A stretch of 64,000 bases of DNA from Paragorgia papillata (GCA_035771165.1 JAWNZC010000259.1:191001-255000); one strand, 5' to 3'; counted from the stretch's first letter, positions 1 through 12,806 are shown. Program-made: numbers and translations. Notes: generated by a model from the sequence alone, not told the origin.

Positions 1-79
1 CGGACTATTGAATATTTGAAATTGCCAAAACAAGCGTATGAAATTAATGTGTTATTTCATTTTCTCAATTTGCATGCAC

Positions 80-199
80 CTATACAGTTAAAAGATATCC
101 ACCAAAACCAGGATCACATATACAGATAAAAGATTCAATTAACTGTAGTGTTACAAGCTTCGGTTGAATGGCATGGTTTACTAAGACACTCGTTAACAT
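80..199 (-). pseudogene. Dead EGF exon, unit 1
   Basis: Minus-strand EGF-like exon relic. It begins like the live exons (DVNECLSKPCHS) but has a 4-base insertion (AATT) after the ACAGTT stretch and a one-base loss near the 3' end, so the frame hits stops. The acceptor AG reads GA (TTTCGA before ATGTT), so splicing should skip it. The donor GT is still present. The same damage is in all six units, so it predates the tandem expansion. Confidence 0.85.
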
Positions 200-302
200 T
201 CGAAATATGATAAAGAAAACGGATAAAATATCTTTCCTTAGTTTATAGAAATGAAGGTATAACGTTTTGGGGCGATATTTTAAACGGTCGATACACAGAT
301 AC

Positions 303-419
303 CTGTACAGTTTATGCCATCTCCACTAAAGCCAGCATCACATCTACAGTTGTACGATCCTACTGTATTGTTACAAGTTGCGTTTGAATGACATGGACTG
401 TTTTGACATTCGTTGATAT
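303..419 (-). CDS. EGF-like exon A, unit 1
   Basis: One calcium-binding EGF domain of 39 residues, phase 1 at both ends, starting DINECQNSPCHSNATC and ending GFSGDGINCT. The acceptor is TTTCAG and the donor is GTATCTG. Six cysteines, the D-I-N-E calcium signature and the C-x-N-x4-Y-x-C-x-C hydroxylation consensus are all present. NAT and NCT are potential N-glycosylation sites. Confidence 0.9.
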
Positions 420-479
420 CTGAAATGACAAAACAATAAAGAATACAATTTCGACTTTAATTATAATTGCAATAATAAT

Positions 480-531
<52 letters not shown>

Positions 532-878
532 GACATTGCCTTAAATCGTGATTTCTAAATCATATTGTGAAGTTTATTAATTATTCATGAAGATATTCCA
601 AACAAAATTTTAAAATATACGTCAAGTGCATACTTTTGTGACTCCATACAATTAAAGGAATAAAATTTCTAGTTACAACCACTATAGGCATGTATACTCT
701 TCTGATACAACCACTTGTGTTTGTAACTAAAATTACAAGATCATAAAGGAACTTTTTCTGTATCATTTTTCAGTTCGTGATTGTATATGTTATACAACAC
801 GGTTGTTATTCCTGTATACTCCAGAGAATAAACGGATAAAAGTCGAATCAATATTTTAAAAGACCAATAAACATATAC

Positions 879-995
879 CTGTACAGTTTATGCCATCTCC
901 ACTAAAACCAACATTACAGGTACAGATGAATGATCCAACTGTATTGTTACAAGTTGCGTTTGAATCACATGGGTTGTTGAGACATTCGTTGATAT
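879..995 (-). CDS. EGF-like exon B, unit 1
   Basis: A 39-residue cbEGF domain starting DINECLNNPCDSNATC and ending GFSGDGINCT, phase 1 to phase 1. Acceptor is TTTAAG and donor GTATAT. It differs from exon A mainly between cysteines 1 and 2 and around cysteine 4 (SFICTCNVGF). Confidence 0.9.
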
Positions 996-1090
996 CTTAA
1001 ATGACAAAACAATAAAGATGCAATTTCGACTTTAATTATAATAATAATAATAATGATAATAATAATTTTAATAATAATAATAATAATAAC

Positions 1091-1136
<46 letters not shown>

Positions 1137-1493
1137 GTAATAATATAGATTGCCTTAATTCGTGATTTCTAAATCATATTGTGAAGTTTATTAATAATTC
1201 ATGAACTTTTTCCAATCAAAATTTAAAAATATACGTCAAGTGCGTACTTCTGTGACTCCATACAATTAGAAGCAATAAAATTTCTAATTACAACCACTAA
1301 AGGCATTTATACTCTTCTGATACAACAACTAGTGTTTGTAACTAAAATTACAAGATCATAAAGGGACTTTTTCTGTATCATTTTTCAGTTCGTGATTGTA
1401 TATGTTATACAATATGGTTGTTATTACTGTATACTCCAGAGAATAAACGGATAAAAGTCGAATCAATATTTTAAAAGATTATAACATATATAC

Positions 1494-1610
1494 CTGTACA
1501 GTTTATGCCATCTCCACTAAAACCAGCATTACAGGTACACATGAATGATCCAACTGTATTGTTACAATATGCGTTTGAATCACATGGGTTGGTGAGGCAT
1601 TCATTGATGT
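1494..1610 (-). CDS. EGF-like exon C, unit 1
   Basis: A 39-residue cbEGF domain starting DINECLTNPCDSNAYC and ending GFSGDGINCT, phase 1 to phase 1. Acceptor is TTTAG, donor GTATATAT. A tyrosine replaces the usual threonine before cysteine 3, removing the NAT sequon seen in A and B. Confidence 0.9.
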
Positions 1611-1802
1611 CTAAAGTAACATTAGAAAGAAAACTTTGTTAATTTCCATTGAACGTACCCAAAAAAATAATATAATTTTTTCATTTCTTAATTTATTAAA
1701 CAAGAATTAGTACCAGGAAAACCCGGACTATTGAATATTTGAAATTGCCAAAACAAGCGTATGAAATTAATGTGTTATTTCATTTTCTCAATTTGCATGC
1801 AC

Positions 1803-1922
1803 CTATACAGTTAAAAGATATCCACCAAAACCAGGATCACATATACAGATAAAAGATTCAATTAACTGTAGTGTTACAAGCTTCGGTTGAATGGCATGGT
1901 TTACTAAGACACTCGTTAACAT
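1803..1922 (-). pseudogene. Dead EGF exon, unit 2
   Basis: Same relic as at 80-199: AG-to-GA acceptor change, 4-base insertion and in-frame stops. It appears identical to the unit 1 relic. Confidence 0.85.
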
Positions 1923-2025
1923 TCGAAATATGATAAAGAAAACGGATAAAATATCTTTCCTTAGTTTATAGAAATGAAGGTATAACGTTTTGGGGCGATA
2001 TTTTAAACGGTCGATACACAGATAC

Positions 2026-2142
2026 CTGTACAGTTTATGCCATCTCCACTAAAGCCAGCATCACATCTACAGTTGTACGATCCTACTGTATTGTTACAAG
2101 TTGCGTTTGAATGACATGGACTGTTTTGACATTCGTTGATAT
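2026..2142 (-). CDS. EGF-like exon A, unit 2
   Basis: Reads the same 39 residues as exon A of unit 1, with the same TTTCAG acceptor and GTATC donor. Confidence 0.9.
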
Positions 2143-2202
2143 CTGAAATGACAAAACAATAAAGAATACAATTTCGACTTTAATTATAATTGCAATAATA
2201 AT

Positions 2203-2251
<49 letters not shown>

Positions 2252-2598
2252 GACATTGCCTTAAATCGTGATTTCTAAATCATATTGTGAAGTTTATTAA
2301 TTATTCATGAAGATATTCCAAACAAAATTTTAAAATATACGTCAAGTGCATACTTTTGTGACTCCATACAATTAAAGGAATACAATTTCTAGTTACAACC
2401 ACTATAGGCATGTATACTCTTCTGATACAACCACTTGTGTTTGTAACTAAAATTACAAGATCATAAAGGAACTTTTTCTGTATCATTTTTCAGTTCGTGA
2501 TTGTATATGTTATACAACACGGTTGTTATTCCTGTATACTCCAGAGAATAAACGGATAAAAGTCGAATCAATATTTTAAAAGACCAATAAACATATAC

Positions 2599-2715
2599 CT
2601 GTACAGTTTATGCCATCTCCACTAAAACCAACATTACAGGTACAGATGAATGATCCAACTGTATTGTTACAAGTTGCGTTTGAATCACATGGGTTGTTGA
2701 GACATTCGTTGATAT
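2599..2715 (-). CDS. EGF-like exon B, unit 2
   Basis: Reads the same 39 residues as exon B of unit 1, phase 1 to phase 1, with conserved splice sites. Confidence 0.9.
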
Positions 2716-2810
2716 CTTAAATGACAAAACAATAAAGATGCAATTTCGACTTTAATTATAATAATAATAATAATGATAATAATAATTTTAATAATAATAA
2801 TAATAATAAC

Positions 2811-2853
<43 letters not shown>

Positions 2854-3210
2854 GTAATAATATAGATTGCCTTAATTCGTGATTTCTAAATCATATTGTG
2901 AAGTTTATTAATAATTCATGAACTTTTTCCAATCAAAATTTAAAAATATACGTCAAGTGCGTACTTCTGTGACTCCATACAATTAGAAGCAATAAAATTT
3001 CTAATTACAACCACTAAAGGCATTTATACTCTTCTGATACAACAACTAGTGTTTGTAACTAAAATTACAAGATCATAAAGGGACTTTTTCTGTATCATTT
3101 TTCAGTTCGTGATTGTATATGTTATACAATATGGTTGTTATTACTGTATACTCCAGAGAATAAACGGATAAAAGTCGAATCAATATTTTAAAAGATTATA
3201 ACATATATAC

Positions 3211-3327
3211 CTGTACAGTTTATGCCATCTCCACTAAAACCAGCATTACAGGTACACATGAATGATCCAACTGTATTGTTACAATATGCGTTTGAATCAC
3301 ATGGGTTGGTGAGGCATTCATTGATGT
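3211..3327 (-). CDS. EGF-like exon C, unit 2
   Basis: Same 39-residue domain as exon C of unit 1, including the NAYC variant and the splice sites. Confidence 0.9.
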
Positions 3328-3519
3328 CTAAAGTAACATTAGAAAGAAAACTTTGTTAATTTCCATTGAACGTACCCAAAAAAATAATATAATTTTTTCA
3401 TTTCTTAATTTATTAAACAAGAATTAGTACCAGGAAAACCCGGACTATTGAATATTTGAAATTGCCAAAACAAGCGTATGAAATTAATGTGTTATTTCAT
3501 TTTCTCAATTTGCATGCAC

Positions 3520-3639
3520 CTATACAGTTAAAAGATATCCACCAAAACCAGGATCACATATACAGATAAAAGATTCAATTAACTGTAGTGTTACAAGCTT
3601 CGGTTGAATGGTATGGTTTACTAAGACACTCGTTAACAT
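3520..3639 (-). pseudogene. Dead EGF exon, unit 3
   Basis: Same inactivated exon. It carries extra private substitutions near the acceptor (ATTGGA before ATGTT instead of TTTCGA) and in the body, consistent with no constraint. Confidence 0.85.
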
Positions 3640-3742
3640 TCCAATTATGATAAAGAAAACGGATAAAATATCTTTCCTTAGTTTATAGAAATGAAGGTAT
3701 AACGTTTTGGGGCGATATTTTAAACGGTCGATACACAGATAC

Positions 3743-3859
3743 CTGTACAGTTTATGCCATCTCCACTAAAGCCTGCATCACATCTACAGTTGTACGATCC
3801 TACTGTATTGTTACAAGTTGCGTTTGAATGACATGGACTGTTTTGACATTCGTTGGTAT
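3743..3859 (-). CDS. EGF-like exon A, unit 3
   Basis: Exon A type with a private change: DTNEC instead of DINEC at the calcium-binding start. All six cysteines and both splice sites are intact. Confidence 0.88.
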
Positions 3860-3919
3860 CTGAAATGACAAAACAATAAAGAATACAATTTCGACTTTAA
3901 TTATAATTGCAATAATAAT

Positions 3920-3971
<52 letters not shown>

Positions 3972-4318
3972 TACATTGCCTTAAATCGTGATTTCTAAAT
4001 CATATTGTGAAGTTTATTAATTATTCATGAAGATATTCCAATCAAAATTTTAAAATATACGTCAAGTGCATACTTCTGTGACTCCATACAATTAAAGGAA
4101 TAAAATTTCTAGTTACAACCACTATAGGCATGTATACTCTTCTGATACAACCACTTGTGTTTGTAACTAAAATTACAAGATCATAAAGGAACTTTTTCTC
4201 TATCATTTTTCAGTTCGTGATTGTATATGTTATACAACACGGTTGTTATTCCTGTATACTCCAGAGAATAAACGGATAAAAGTCGAATCAATATTTTAAA
4301 AGACCAATAAACATATAC

Positions 4319-4435
4319 CTGTACAGTTTATGCCATCTCCACTAAACCCAACATTACAGGTACAGATGAATGATCCAACTGTATTGTTACAAGTTGCGTT
4401 CGAATCACATGGGTTGTTGAGACATTCGTTGATAT
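4319..4435 (-). CDS. EGF-like exon B, unit 3
   Basis: Exon B type, 39 residues, phase 1 to phase 1, with a few silent-looking differences from units 1 and 2. Splice sites are intact. Confidence 0.88.
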
Positions 4436-4531
4436 CTTAAATGACAAAACAATAAAGATGCAATTTCGACTTTAATTATAATAATAATAATAATGATAAT
4501 AATAATTTTAATAATAATAATAATAATAATA

Positions 4532-4590
<59 letters not shown>

Positions 4591-4947
4591 GTAATAATAT
4601 AGATTGCCTTAATTCGTGATTTCTAAATCATATTGTGAAGTTTATTAATAATTCATGAACTTTTTCCAATCAAAATTTAAAAATATACGTCAAGTGCGTA
4701 CTTCTGAGACTCCATACAATTAGAAGCAATATAATTTCTAATTACAACCACTAAAGGCATTTATACTCTTCTGATACAACAACTAGTGTTTGTAACTAAA
4801 ATTACAAGATCATAAAGGGACTTTTTCTGTATCATTTTTCAGTTCGTGATTGTATATGTTATACAATATGGTTGTTATTACTGTATACTCCAGAGAATAA
4901 ACGCATAAAAGTCGAATCAATATTTTAAAAGATTATAACATATATAC

Positions 4948-5064
4948 CTGTACAGTTTATGCCATCTCCACTAAAACCAGCATTACAGGTACACATGAAT
5001 GATCCAACTGTATTGTTACAATTTGCGTTTGAATCACATGGGTGGGTGAGGCATTCATTGATGT
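4948..5064 (-). CDS. EGF-like exon C, unit 3
   Basis: Exon C type with private changes: LTHPC instead of LTNPC and NANC instead of NAYC. Cysteines and splice sites are intact. Confidence 0.88.
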
Positions 5065-5256
5065 CTAAAGTAACATTAGAAAGAAAACTTTGTTAATTTC
5101 CATTGAACGTACCCAAAAAAATAATATAATTTTTTCATTTCTTAATTTATTAAACAAGAATTAGTACCAGGAAAACCCGGACTATTGAATATTTGAAATT
5201 GCCAAAACAAACGTATGAAATTAATGTGTTATTTCATTTTCTCAATTTGCATACAC

Positions 5257-5376
5257 CTATACAGTTAAAAGATATCCACCAAAACCAGGATCACATATAC
5301 AGATAAAAGATTCAATTAACTGTAGTGTTACAAGCTTCGGTTGAATGGCATGGTTTACTAAGACACTCGTTAACAT
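5257..5376 (-). pseudogene. Dead EGF exon, unit 4
   Basis: Same relic with the GA acceptor. The sequence after the former donor reads GTGTATG here rather than GTGCATG. Confidence 0.85.
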
Positions 5377-5479
5377 TCGAAATATGATAAAGAAAACGGA
5401 TAAAATATCTTTCCTTAGTTTATAGAAATGAAGGTATAACGTTTTGGGGCGATATTTTAAACGGTCGATACACAGATAC

Positions 5480-5596
5480 CTGTACAGTTTATGTCATCTC
5501 CACTAAAGCCAGCATCACATCTACAGTTGTACGATCCTACTGTATTGTTACAAGTTGCGTTTGAATGACATGGACTGTTTTGACATTCGTTGATAT
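5480..5596 (-). CDS. EGF-like exon A, unit 4
   Basis: Exon A type with SGDDINC in place of SGDGINC, which changes the conserved glycine before cysteine 6. The exon is otherwise intact, with normal splice sites. Confidence 0.87.
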
Positions 5597-5656
5597 CTGA
5601 AATGACAAAACAATAAAGAATACAATTTCGACTTTAATTATAATTGCAATAATAAT

Positions 5657-5729
<73 letters not shown>

Positions 5730-6076
5730 TACATTGCCTTAAATCGTGATTTCTAAATCATATTGTGAAGTTTATTAATTATTCATGAAGATATTCCAAT
5801 CAAAATTTTAAAATATACGTCAAGTGCATACTTTTGTGACTCCATACAATTAAAGGAATAAAATTTCTAGTTACAACCACTATAGGCATGTATACTCTTC
5901 TGATACAACCACTTGTGTTTGTAACTAAAATTATAAGATCATAAAGGAACTTTTTCTCTATCATTTTTCAGTTCGTGATTGTATATGTTATACAACACGG
6001 TTGTTATTCCTGTATACTCCAGAGAATAAACGGATAAAAGTCGAATCAATATTTTAAAAGACCAATAAACATATAC

Positions 6077-6193
6077 CTGTACAGTTTATGCCATCTCCAC
6101 TAAAACCAACATTACAGGTACAGATGAATGATCCAACTGTATTGTTACAAGTTGCGTTTGAATCACATGGGTTGTTGAGACATTCGTTGATAT
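6077..6193 (-). CDS. EGF-like exon B, unit 4
   Basis: Exon B type, identical at the protein level to unit 1 as far as read. The downstream intron has the longest (TAA)n tract of the B introns (about 6236-6388). Confidence 0.88.
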
Positions 6194-6265
6194 CTTAAAT
6201 CACAAAACAATAAAGATGCAATTTCGACTTTAATTATAATAATAATAATAATGATAATAATAATT

Positions 6266-6388
<123 letters not shown>

Positions 6389-6745
6389 GTAATAATATAG
6401 ACTGCCTTAATTCGTGATTTCTAAATCATATTGTGAAGTTTATTAATAATTCATGAACTTTTTCCAATCAAAATTTAAAAATATACGTCAAGTGCGTACT
6501 TCTGTGACTCCATACAATTAGAAGCAATAAAATTTCTAATTACAACCACTAAAGGCATTTATACTCTTCTGATACAACAACTAGTGTTTGTAACTAAAAT
6601 TACAAGATCATAAAGGGACTTTTTCTGTATCATTTTTCAGTTCGTGATTGTATATGTTATACAACATGGTTGTTATTACTGTATACTCCAGAGAATAAAC
6701 GGATAAAAGTCGAATCAATATTTTAAAAGATTATAACATATATAC

Positions 6746-6862
6746 CTGTACAGTTTATGCCATATCCACTAAAACCAGCATTACAGGTACACATGAATGA
6801 TCCAACTGTATTGTTACAATATGCGTTTGAATCACATGGGTTGGTGAGGCATTCATTGATGT
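6746..6862 (-). CDS. EGF-like exon C, unit 4
   Basis: Exon C type with SGYGINC replacing SGDGINC. Six cysteines, NAYC and splice sites are kept. Confidence 0.88.
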
Positions 6863-7054
6863 CTAAAGTAACATTAGAAAGAAAACTTTGTTAATTTCCA
6901 TTGAACGTACCCAAAAAAATAATATAATTTTTTCATTTCTTAATTTATTAAACAAGAATTAGTACCAGGAAAACCCGGACTATTGAATATTTGAAATTGC
7001 CAAAACAAACGTATGAAATTAATGTGTTATTTCATTTTCTCAATTTGCATGCAC

Positions 7055-7174
7055 CTATACAGTTAAAAGATATCCACCAAAACCAGGATCACATATACAG
7101 ATAAAAGATTCAATTAACTGTAGTGTTACAAGCTTCGGTTGAATGGCATGGTTTACTAAGACACTCGTTAACAT
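7055..7174 (-). pseudogene. Dead EGF exon, unit 5
   Basis: Same inactivated EGF relic with GA acceptor and 4-base insertion. Confidence 0.85.
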
Positions 7175-7277
7175 TCGAAATATGATAAAGAAAACGGATA
7201 AAATATCTTTCCTTAGTTTATAGAAATGAAGGTATAACGTTTTGGGGCGATATTTTAAACGGTCGATACACAGATAC

Positions 7278-7394
7278 CTGTACAGTTTATGCCATCTCCA
7301 CTAAAGCCAGCATCACATCTACAGTTGTACGATCCTACTGTATTGTTACAAGTTGCGTTTGAATGACATGGACTGTTTTGACATTCGTTGATAT
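7278..7394 (-). CDS. EGF-like exon A, unit 5
   Basis: Exon A type, same residues as unit 1, with intact splice sites. Confidence 0.9.
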
Positions 7395-7454
7395 CTGAAA
7401 TGACAAAACAATAAAGAATACAATTTCGACTTTAATTATAATTGCAATAATAAT

Positions 7455-7536
<82 letters not shown>

Positions 7537-7883
7537 TACATTGCCTTAAATCGTGATTTCTAAATCATATTGTGAAGTTTATTAATTATTCATGAAGATA
7601 TTCCAATCAAAATTTTAAAATATACGTCAAGTGCATACTTCTGTGACTCCATACAATTAAAGGAATAAAATTTCTAGTTACAACCACTATAGGCATGTAT
7701 ACTCTTCTGATACAACCACTTGTGTTTGTAACTAAAATTACAAGATCATAAAGGAACTTTTTCTCTATCATTTTTCAGTTCGTGATTGTATATGTTATAC
7801 AACACGGTTGTTATTCCTGTATACTCCAGAGAATAAACGGATAAAAGTCGAATCAATATTTTAAAAGACCAATAAACATATAC

Positions 7884-8000
7884 CTGTACAGTTTATGCCA
7901 TCTCCACTAAAACCAGCATTACAGGTACACATGAATGATCCAACTGTATTGTTACAATATGCGTTTGAATCACATGGGTTGGTGAGGCATTCATTGATGT
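7884..8000 (-). CDS. EGF-like hybrid exon B/C, unit 5
   Basis: The flank on the donor side is B-type (agaccaataaacatatac), but the exon body reads as type C (NAYC, FMCTCNAGF) and the acceptor side is C-type. This is what unequal exchange between exons B and C would leave, and it explains why unit 5 is about 600 bp short. The frame and all six cysteines are preserved. Confidence 0.88.
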
Positions 8001-8192
8001 CTAAAGTAACATTAGAAAGAAAACTTTGTTAATTTCCATTGAACGTACCCAAAAAAATAATATAATTTTTTCATTTCTTAATTTATTAAACAAGAATTAG
8101 TAGCAGGAAAACCCGGACTATTGAATATTTGAAATTGCCAAAACAAACGTATGAAATTAATGTGTTATTTCATTTTCTCAATTTGCATGCAC

Positions 8193-8312
8193 CTATACAG
8201 TTAAAAGATATCCACCAAAACCAGGATCACATATACAGATAAAAGATTCAATTAACTGTAGTGTTACAAGCTTCGGTTGAATGGCATGGTTTACTAAGAC
8301 ACTCGTTAACAT
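8193..8312 (-). pseudogene. Dead EGF exon, unit 6
   Basis: Same inactivated exon as in the other five units. Confidence 0.85.
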
Positions 8313-8415
8313 TCGAAATATGATAAAGAAAACGGATAAAATATCTTTCCTTAGTTTATAGAAATGAAGGTATAACGTCTTGGGGCGATATTTTAAACGG
8401 TCGATACACAGATAC

Positions 8416-8532
8416 CTGTACAGTTTATGCCATCTCCACTAAAGCCAGCATCACATCTACAGTTGTACGATCCTACTGTATTGTTACAAGTTGCGTTTGA
8501 ATGACATGGACTGTTTTGACATTCGTTGATAT
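8416..8532 (-). CDS. EGF-like exon A, unit 6
   Basis: Exon A type, same residues as unit 1. Its downstream intron carries the longest (TAA)n tract of the A introns (about 8595-8707), interrupted by CAA. Confidence 0.9.
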
Positions 8533-8592
8533 CTGAAATGACAAAACAATAAAGAATACAATTTCGACTTTAATTATAATTGCAATAATAAT

Positions 8593-8690
<98 letters not shown>

Positions 8691-9054
8691 TAATAATAAT
8701 AATAATATACATTGCCTTAAATCGTGATTTCTAAATCATATTGTGAAGTTTATTAATTATTCATGAAGATATTCCAATCAAAATTTTAAAATATACGTCA
8801 AGTGCATACTTCTGTGACTCCATACAATTAAAGGAATAAAATTTCTAGTTACAACCACTATAGGCATGTATACTCTTCTGATACAACCACTTGTGTTTGT
8901 AACTAAAATTACAAGATCATAAAGGAACTTTTTCTCTATCATTTTTCAGTTCGTGATTGTATATGTTATACAACACGGTTGTTATTCCTGTATACTCCAG
9001 AGAATAAACGGATAAAAGTCGAATCAATATTTTAAAAGACCAATAAACATATAC

Positions 9055-9171
9055 CTGTACAGTTTATGCCATCTCCACTAAAACCAACATTACAGGTACA
9101 GATGAATGATCCAACTGTATTGTTACAAGTTGCATTTGAATCACATGGGTTGTTGAGACATTCAATAATGT
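9055..9171 (-). CDS. EGF-like exon B variant, unit 6
   Basis: Body of type B (SFICTCNVGF), but the start reads DIIEC and the acceptor flank is C-type (TTACCTTAG). A second independent B/C exchange or an older form would fit. Phase 1 to phase 1, 39 residues, first array exon in transcript order. Confidence 0.87.
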
Positions 9172-9282
9172 CTAAGGTAACATTAGAAAGAAAACCTTTT
9201 AACTTCCATTGATAATACTCAAAAAATAATATAATTTATTCATTTTTAATTGATTAAGCAAGGATTAATAACAGGAAAACCA

Positions 9283-9317
9283 AACCACCAAGACCAGGAT
9301 CACATGTACAAATAAAG
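9283..9317 (-). pseudogene. Truncated EGF relic at the array edge
   Basis: The minus strand reads SFICTCDPGLGG, the middle of an EGF domain, with neither the upstream half nor the following cysteine. It resembles the dead exon of the cassettes before its frame damage and is probably a remnant of an earlier cassette edge. Confidence 0.6.
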
Positions 9318-10003
9318 GAAATATTTGTACGCAAATATGTTTTTTTATGTTTTCCATCTGTCGGTTTGTATTGTAAAAAGTAATATAAATAACGTAATTA
9401 CATGTGTAAAGATCCTGTGGCTTGTTATCATGCAGACTAACATAGCGTAACAGGAGGTCTGTCTTGCATAGTAGAGATAGAATATCAGCTACCCCTATAT
9501 GGCATAGTGGCAACTCTGTTGTTATAGGATATTTCTTCCACTTGAGCTTCATGGTGTGAGGAAGAATTCATTTTACTTGAATTTCGAACAAGTCAAGTTG
9601 GTATTCGTGTTTTTTCTTTTCAATATAAGAATTCTTTTGAATATCAGTTTTAAAACTCTTGGCACTTCACCGCCTTTTCACTTTGCTCTCGATCCAAATT
9701 AACACTCTGCCTACGCAGCACTCTACTTTTTTTACTCTCTGGTAGTAAGTTTTTCAAAAAATTACAACAAACAGAAACAGTAGGACATAACGGATGACGA
9801 GTGGTTATAGCATTTATGTATAGCTAGTAAGTCTTTTATATCTTGAAATAGTAAAATAGATAGATAACCTTCAATAATAGATAACCTTGATTTACTGAAA
9901 TAGCAGTAATATAACTAGTAAATTGGGACTAATTATAATACAAACTGAAACGTACTTATATTCTAAGTAAATTTGACAATAAATACAGATTAATGAAATA
10001 GCT
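9318..10003. other. Intron sequence, no clear feature
   Basis: AT-rich intron between the array and the next EGF exon. I see short open frames on the minus strand but no recognisable domain, repeat or RNA. Confidence 0.5.
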
Positions 10004-10838
10004 TGTTGCTTATGACGCGAAAATTAGCTTTTTCTTATTTTAAAGAACACTTAAAATTACAAAGTGACATCTGTTGCAGTTTTTGGCTTCGTTGCTTTGT
10101 TTTTAAGATATTTCAGTTTGTTTGATATCTAAATGTCACATGTTGTGACATATAGGAATTCGGGCTCCTATCTCTTCTCGGTCGAAAAAGTGACCCCACT
10201 ATAGCGAGCCAAAATGGCCGATTTATAAGGGCAAAGGGAACTCGTCTTAGGAGTTTTCGATAGCTTTTAACGCAGTGACGGTTGGTGACCATGTAGAGTG
10301 AACTATGGATAAACTATTTTTAAAAAAATAATTGAGGGGACAATAAGTTGCGCTGACGTGACCCTCCTCCTCCTCCTCCTCCTAACCCTTACAAAATTAA
10401 AAATGGTGGATCTATAAGGGCGAAATAAAATTTCAATTAGACCCCTCTCATGTGACAGAGCCCGCATTCTAGTTCAGTCTATTATTTCTATAGTTGTGGT
10501 GTACTGGTGCACAATGTGTTTTCGGAGAAGGTTATATATCTTTGCTATTATCAAACAAAACCACTTACAATTCTACATGTCTGGTGTTGTGAGAGAAACA
10601 CACGCATATGCTTCCTTCAAATTAAACTTGGTTTGATAATAGTAAAGATATATTGCCTTCTCCAATAAGTCATTATGCACATGTACGTCACAGCTTGTGA
10701 CATATGCATATTTAACAAACTGAAGTATATCAAAAACGATGCAACGAAACCAAAAACTGCAAAAGATGTTACATTGTCATTTTAAGTGGGGTTTTTTTTT
10801 CAAATGTGACAAACTTAATTTTTATGTCATATGCATTT
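10004..10838. mobile_element. Foldback MITE with inverted arms
   Basis: The left arm (about 10004-10150) and right arm (about 10690-10838) are imperfect inverted copies, sharing the stretch around tttttggcttcgttgctttg and its complement. A related arm lies at 22083-22240, and sequences like it at 38990-39140 and 59325-59777, so this is a dispersed family. No coding potential was seen. Ends are approximate. Confidence 0.6.
10533..10662. repeat. Short palindromic insertion
   Basis: Inverted repeat of roughly 25-bp arms (atatctttgctattatcaaa and its complement) around a loop. A sister copy lies at 27197-27312, and a half at about 22045-22070. Confidence 0.55.
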
Positions 10839-10912
10839 TAAGGTCTAGACTTCGGAAGATAATTTGTGTTTCTTTTTTATCAATAACGCAACAGTATTCT
10901 CATTTATGTTAC

Positions 10913-11032
10913 CTTCACAATATGTCGAGTTTCCAGTATACCCTAGTTTACAAGTGCAGAAATAGCTTCCAGGAGTATTTGTACAGGTTGCATTGTCGTG
11001 ACAGTAACCACCAACGCAACATTCGTCCAAAT
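10913..11032 (-). CDS. EGF-like exon after second propeller
   Basis: A 40-residue cbEGF domain starting DLDECCVGGYCHDNATC and ending GNSTYCE, phase 1 to phase 1. Acceptor is AAAAG, donor GTAACATA. In transcript order it is the first EGF after the second propeller, matching the propeller-then-EGF order of LDL-receptor-related proteins. It is clearly distinct from the array exons. Confidence 0.9.
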
Positions 11033-11169
11033 CTTTTAAAATAAATAAGAAATTATGCAATTAACAGTACACGCACTATGATGATGATAATTTATTGATG
11101 ATGATTTATTGATATGACAAGTTGTATGTATACATGTAGTGCATGTAGTACATTTGCGAGCTTGGTGTA

Positions 11170-11303
11170 ATGTAACAGACGTTTGACAGATGTTCGTCAA
11201 GCTCAAGTATTCTCAGAAAAGATTTCTGATCCCCAGACAGTGGCTCTCAGACATCGTTTCTGAGTATACTTGAGCTTGACGAACGTCTACCAAACGTCGG
11301 TTA
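11170..11303. repeat. Palindrome of about 130 bp
   Basis: Two inverted arms of about 50 bp, around ttcgtcaagctcaagtat and its complement, surround a short loop. Probably a small foldback element. Confidence 0.6.
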
Positions 11304-12235
11304 TGATGATTTATTTTTACACAAAAAAAAATTATAGTACAAAATAGCCAAAGCCAGAGGCTTATAATTATGGTTAAAAAATTGCCAACATGTTTACAAA
11401 TTACATTTATAGATGAACGAAACAGGAGGACACGCTACACTATGCAAATTAGCAATATATACAAATAATTGAATAGTTAAATAGGGAATAATACATGAAA
11501 GTGCGGAAATATGACATTTATTTCGAGTGTTGATTAGGGTATCCCACGAGTGAGCAAAGCGAACGAGTGAGATATCTTGTTCAACAGGAGAAATAAATTT
11601 CATATATTTCCAAGCATCCATGTATTGTTCTGTTTATTATATAACTACGCCCGGCGAAAAATAGTGCTATTTCCCCACAAAAATAGAGCAGTAAACTCCA
11701 ATGCGTCCCGTGATAATCGACACATGTGGATTATCATAAATAATCACGCATGTGAGATTATCGTTTTTATTAGTGGCGGAAACATCATTCAAAAACTCAT
11801 TAATAATTCATGAGGAAAACACAAAGAAAATCCGTACAATGTCCGTGGTTTTATATCTGATAAAGACACCTTCTGATTTACATAAGCTTTAGCTTTGATT
11901 TTCTCGGCTTAGACAACGTTATTTTTCAAAGTTACTACGCCAATGAACTTACCAAATGGGTCGTTTTTGAAGCTATTTAAAACATTCGCAGTGCGTGTTT
12001 TATCAGATCTAAAACACTCGGCTATCGTCTCGTGTTTTAAATCTGATTAAACACTGCTGCTCATGTTTTAAATATTACTTAAAACACTCTATTTTATATA
12101 GTAAATAACGATTTTATGGTGTTGACAAACTTAAATACAGCTTTAAAAAACTCATTAACCGTGGAGAGTAATAATGTTGGAAAGTTCTGAAAAGAACTGT
12201 TGGAACCCTAGAAGACTCAGAATAAAAAGAAAGTG

Positions 12236-12321
<86 letters not shown>

Positions 12322-12806
12322 GATACATTAAAAAAGAATCACGATGAATTTTGGCAAACAGTATATCAAGTGCTGCGTCTGCTGATAAATAGGGACAAAA
12401 CTACAACAGAGCGATTATCGGTAATGTAAGTGTTGAATGACGTTACAGGAACTTGCAGTCTCGTGTTCTTTTCCTTCGTTAAACTGTATGTTGTAAATGT
12501 AGTTTGTTTCTTGTAATATAATTATAGGACTGGAACTAGTTGCAAAAATACAACATCAAGGCTATCCTGCGACCCTGTGATACTATAGTTTATTTATTTA
12601 TTTATTTATTAGACTTTGCCACTAGCTTTTACATAATGTTTTCAGCTTTAATTTCATCAATAATGAATTCTGCATATATTGTATATTACAAGTAATATTT
12701 GTCATTCTTCTCGATTAAAATGCATATTGTAGGAATTTTTGGTAAAGGAAAAAGTCAATTGATGTATTTGTAATGAATAAATGAAGTTAGTTTAGTATGT
12801 ACTCAC
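11304..12806. other. Intron: AT-rich with (AAT)n tract
   Basis: Contains a perfect (AAT)n microsatellite at about 12237-12320 and short ATTT repeats near 12590-12610. No gene was seen. Confidence 0.6.

Noticed and set aside
9265..9552. A 95-residue minus-strand frame as a gene
   Set aside because: It overlaps the truncated EGF relic in another frame, has no recognisable domain, and lies within the intron.
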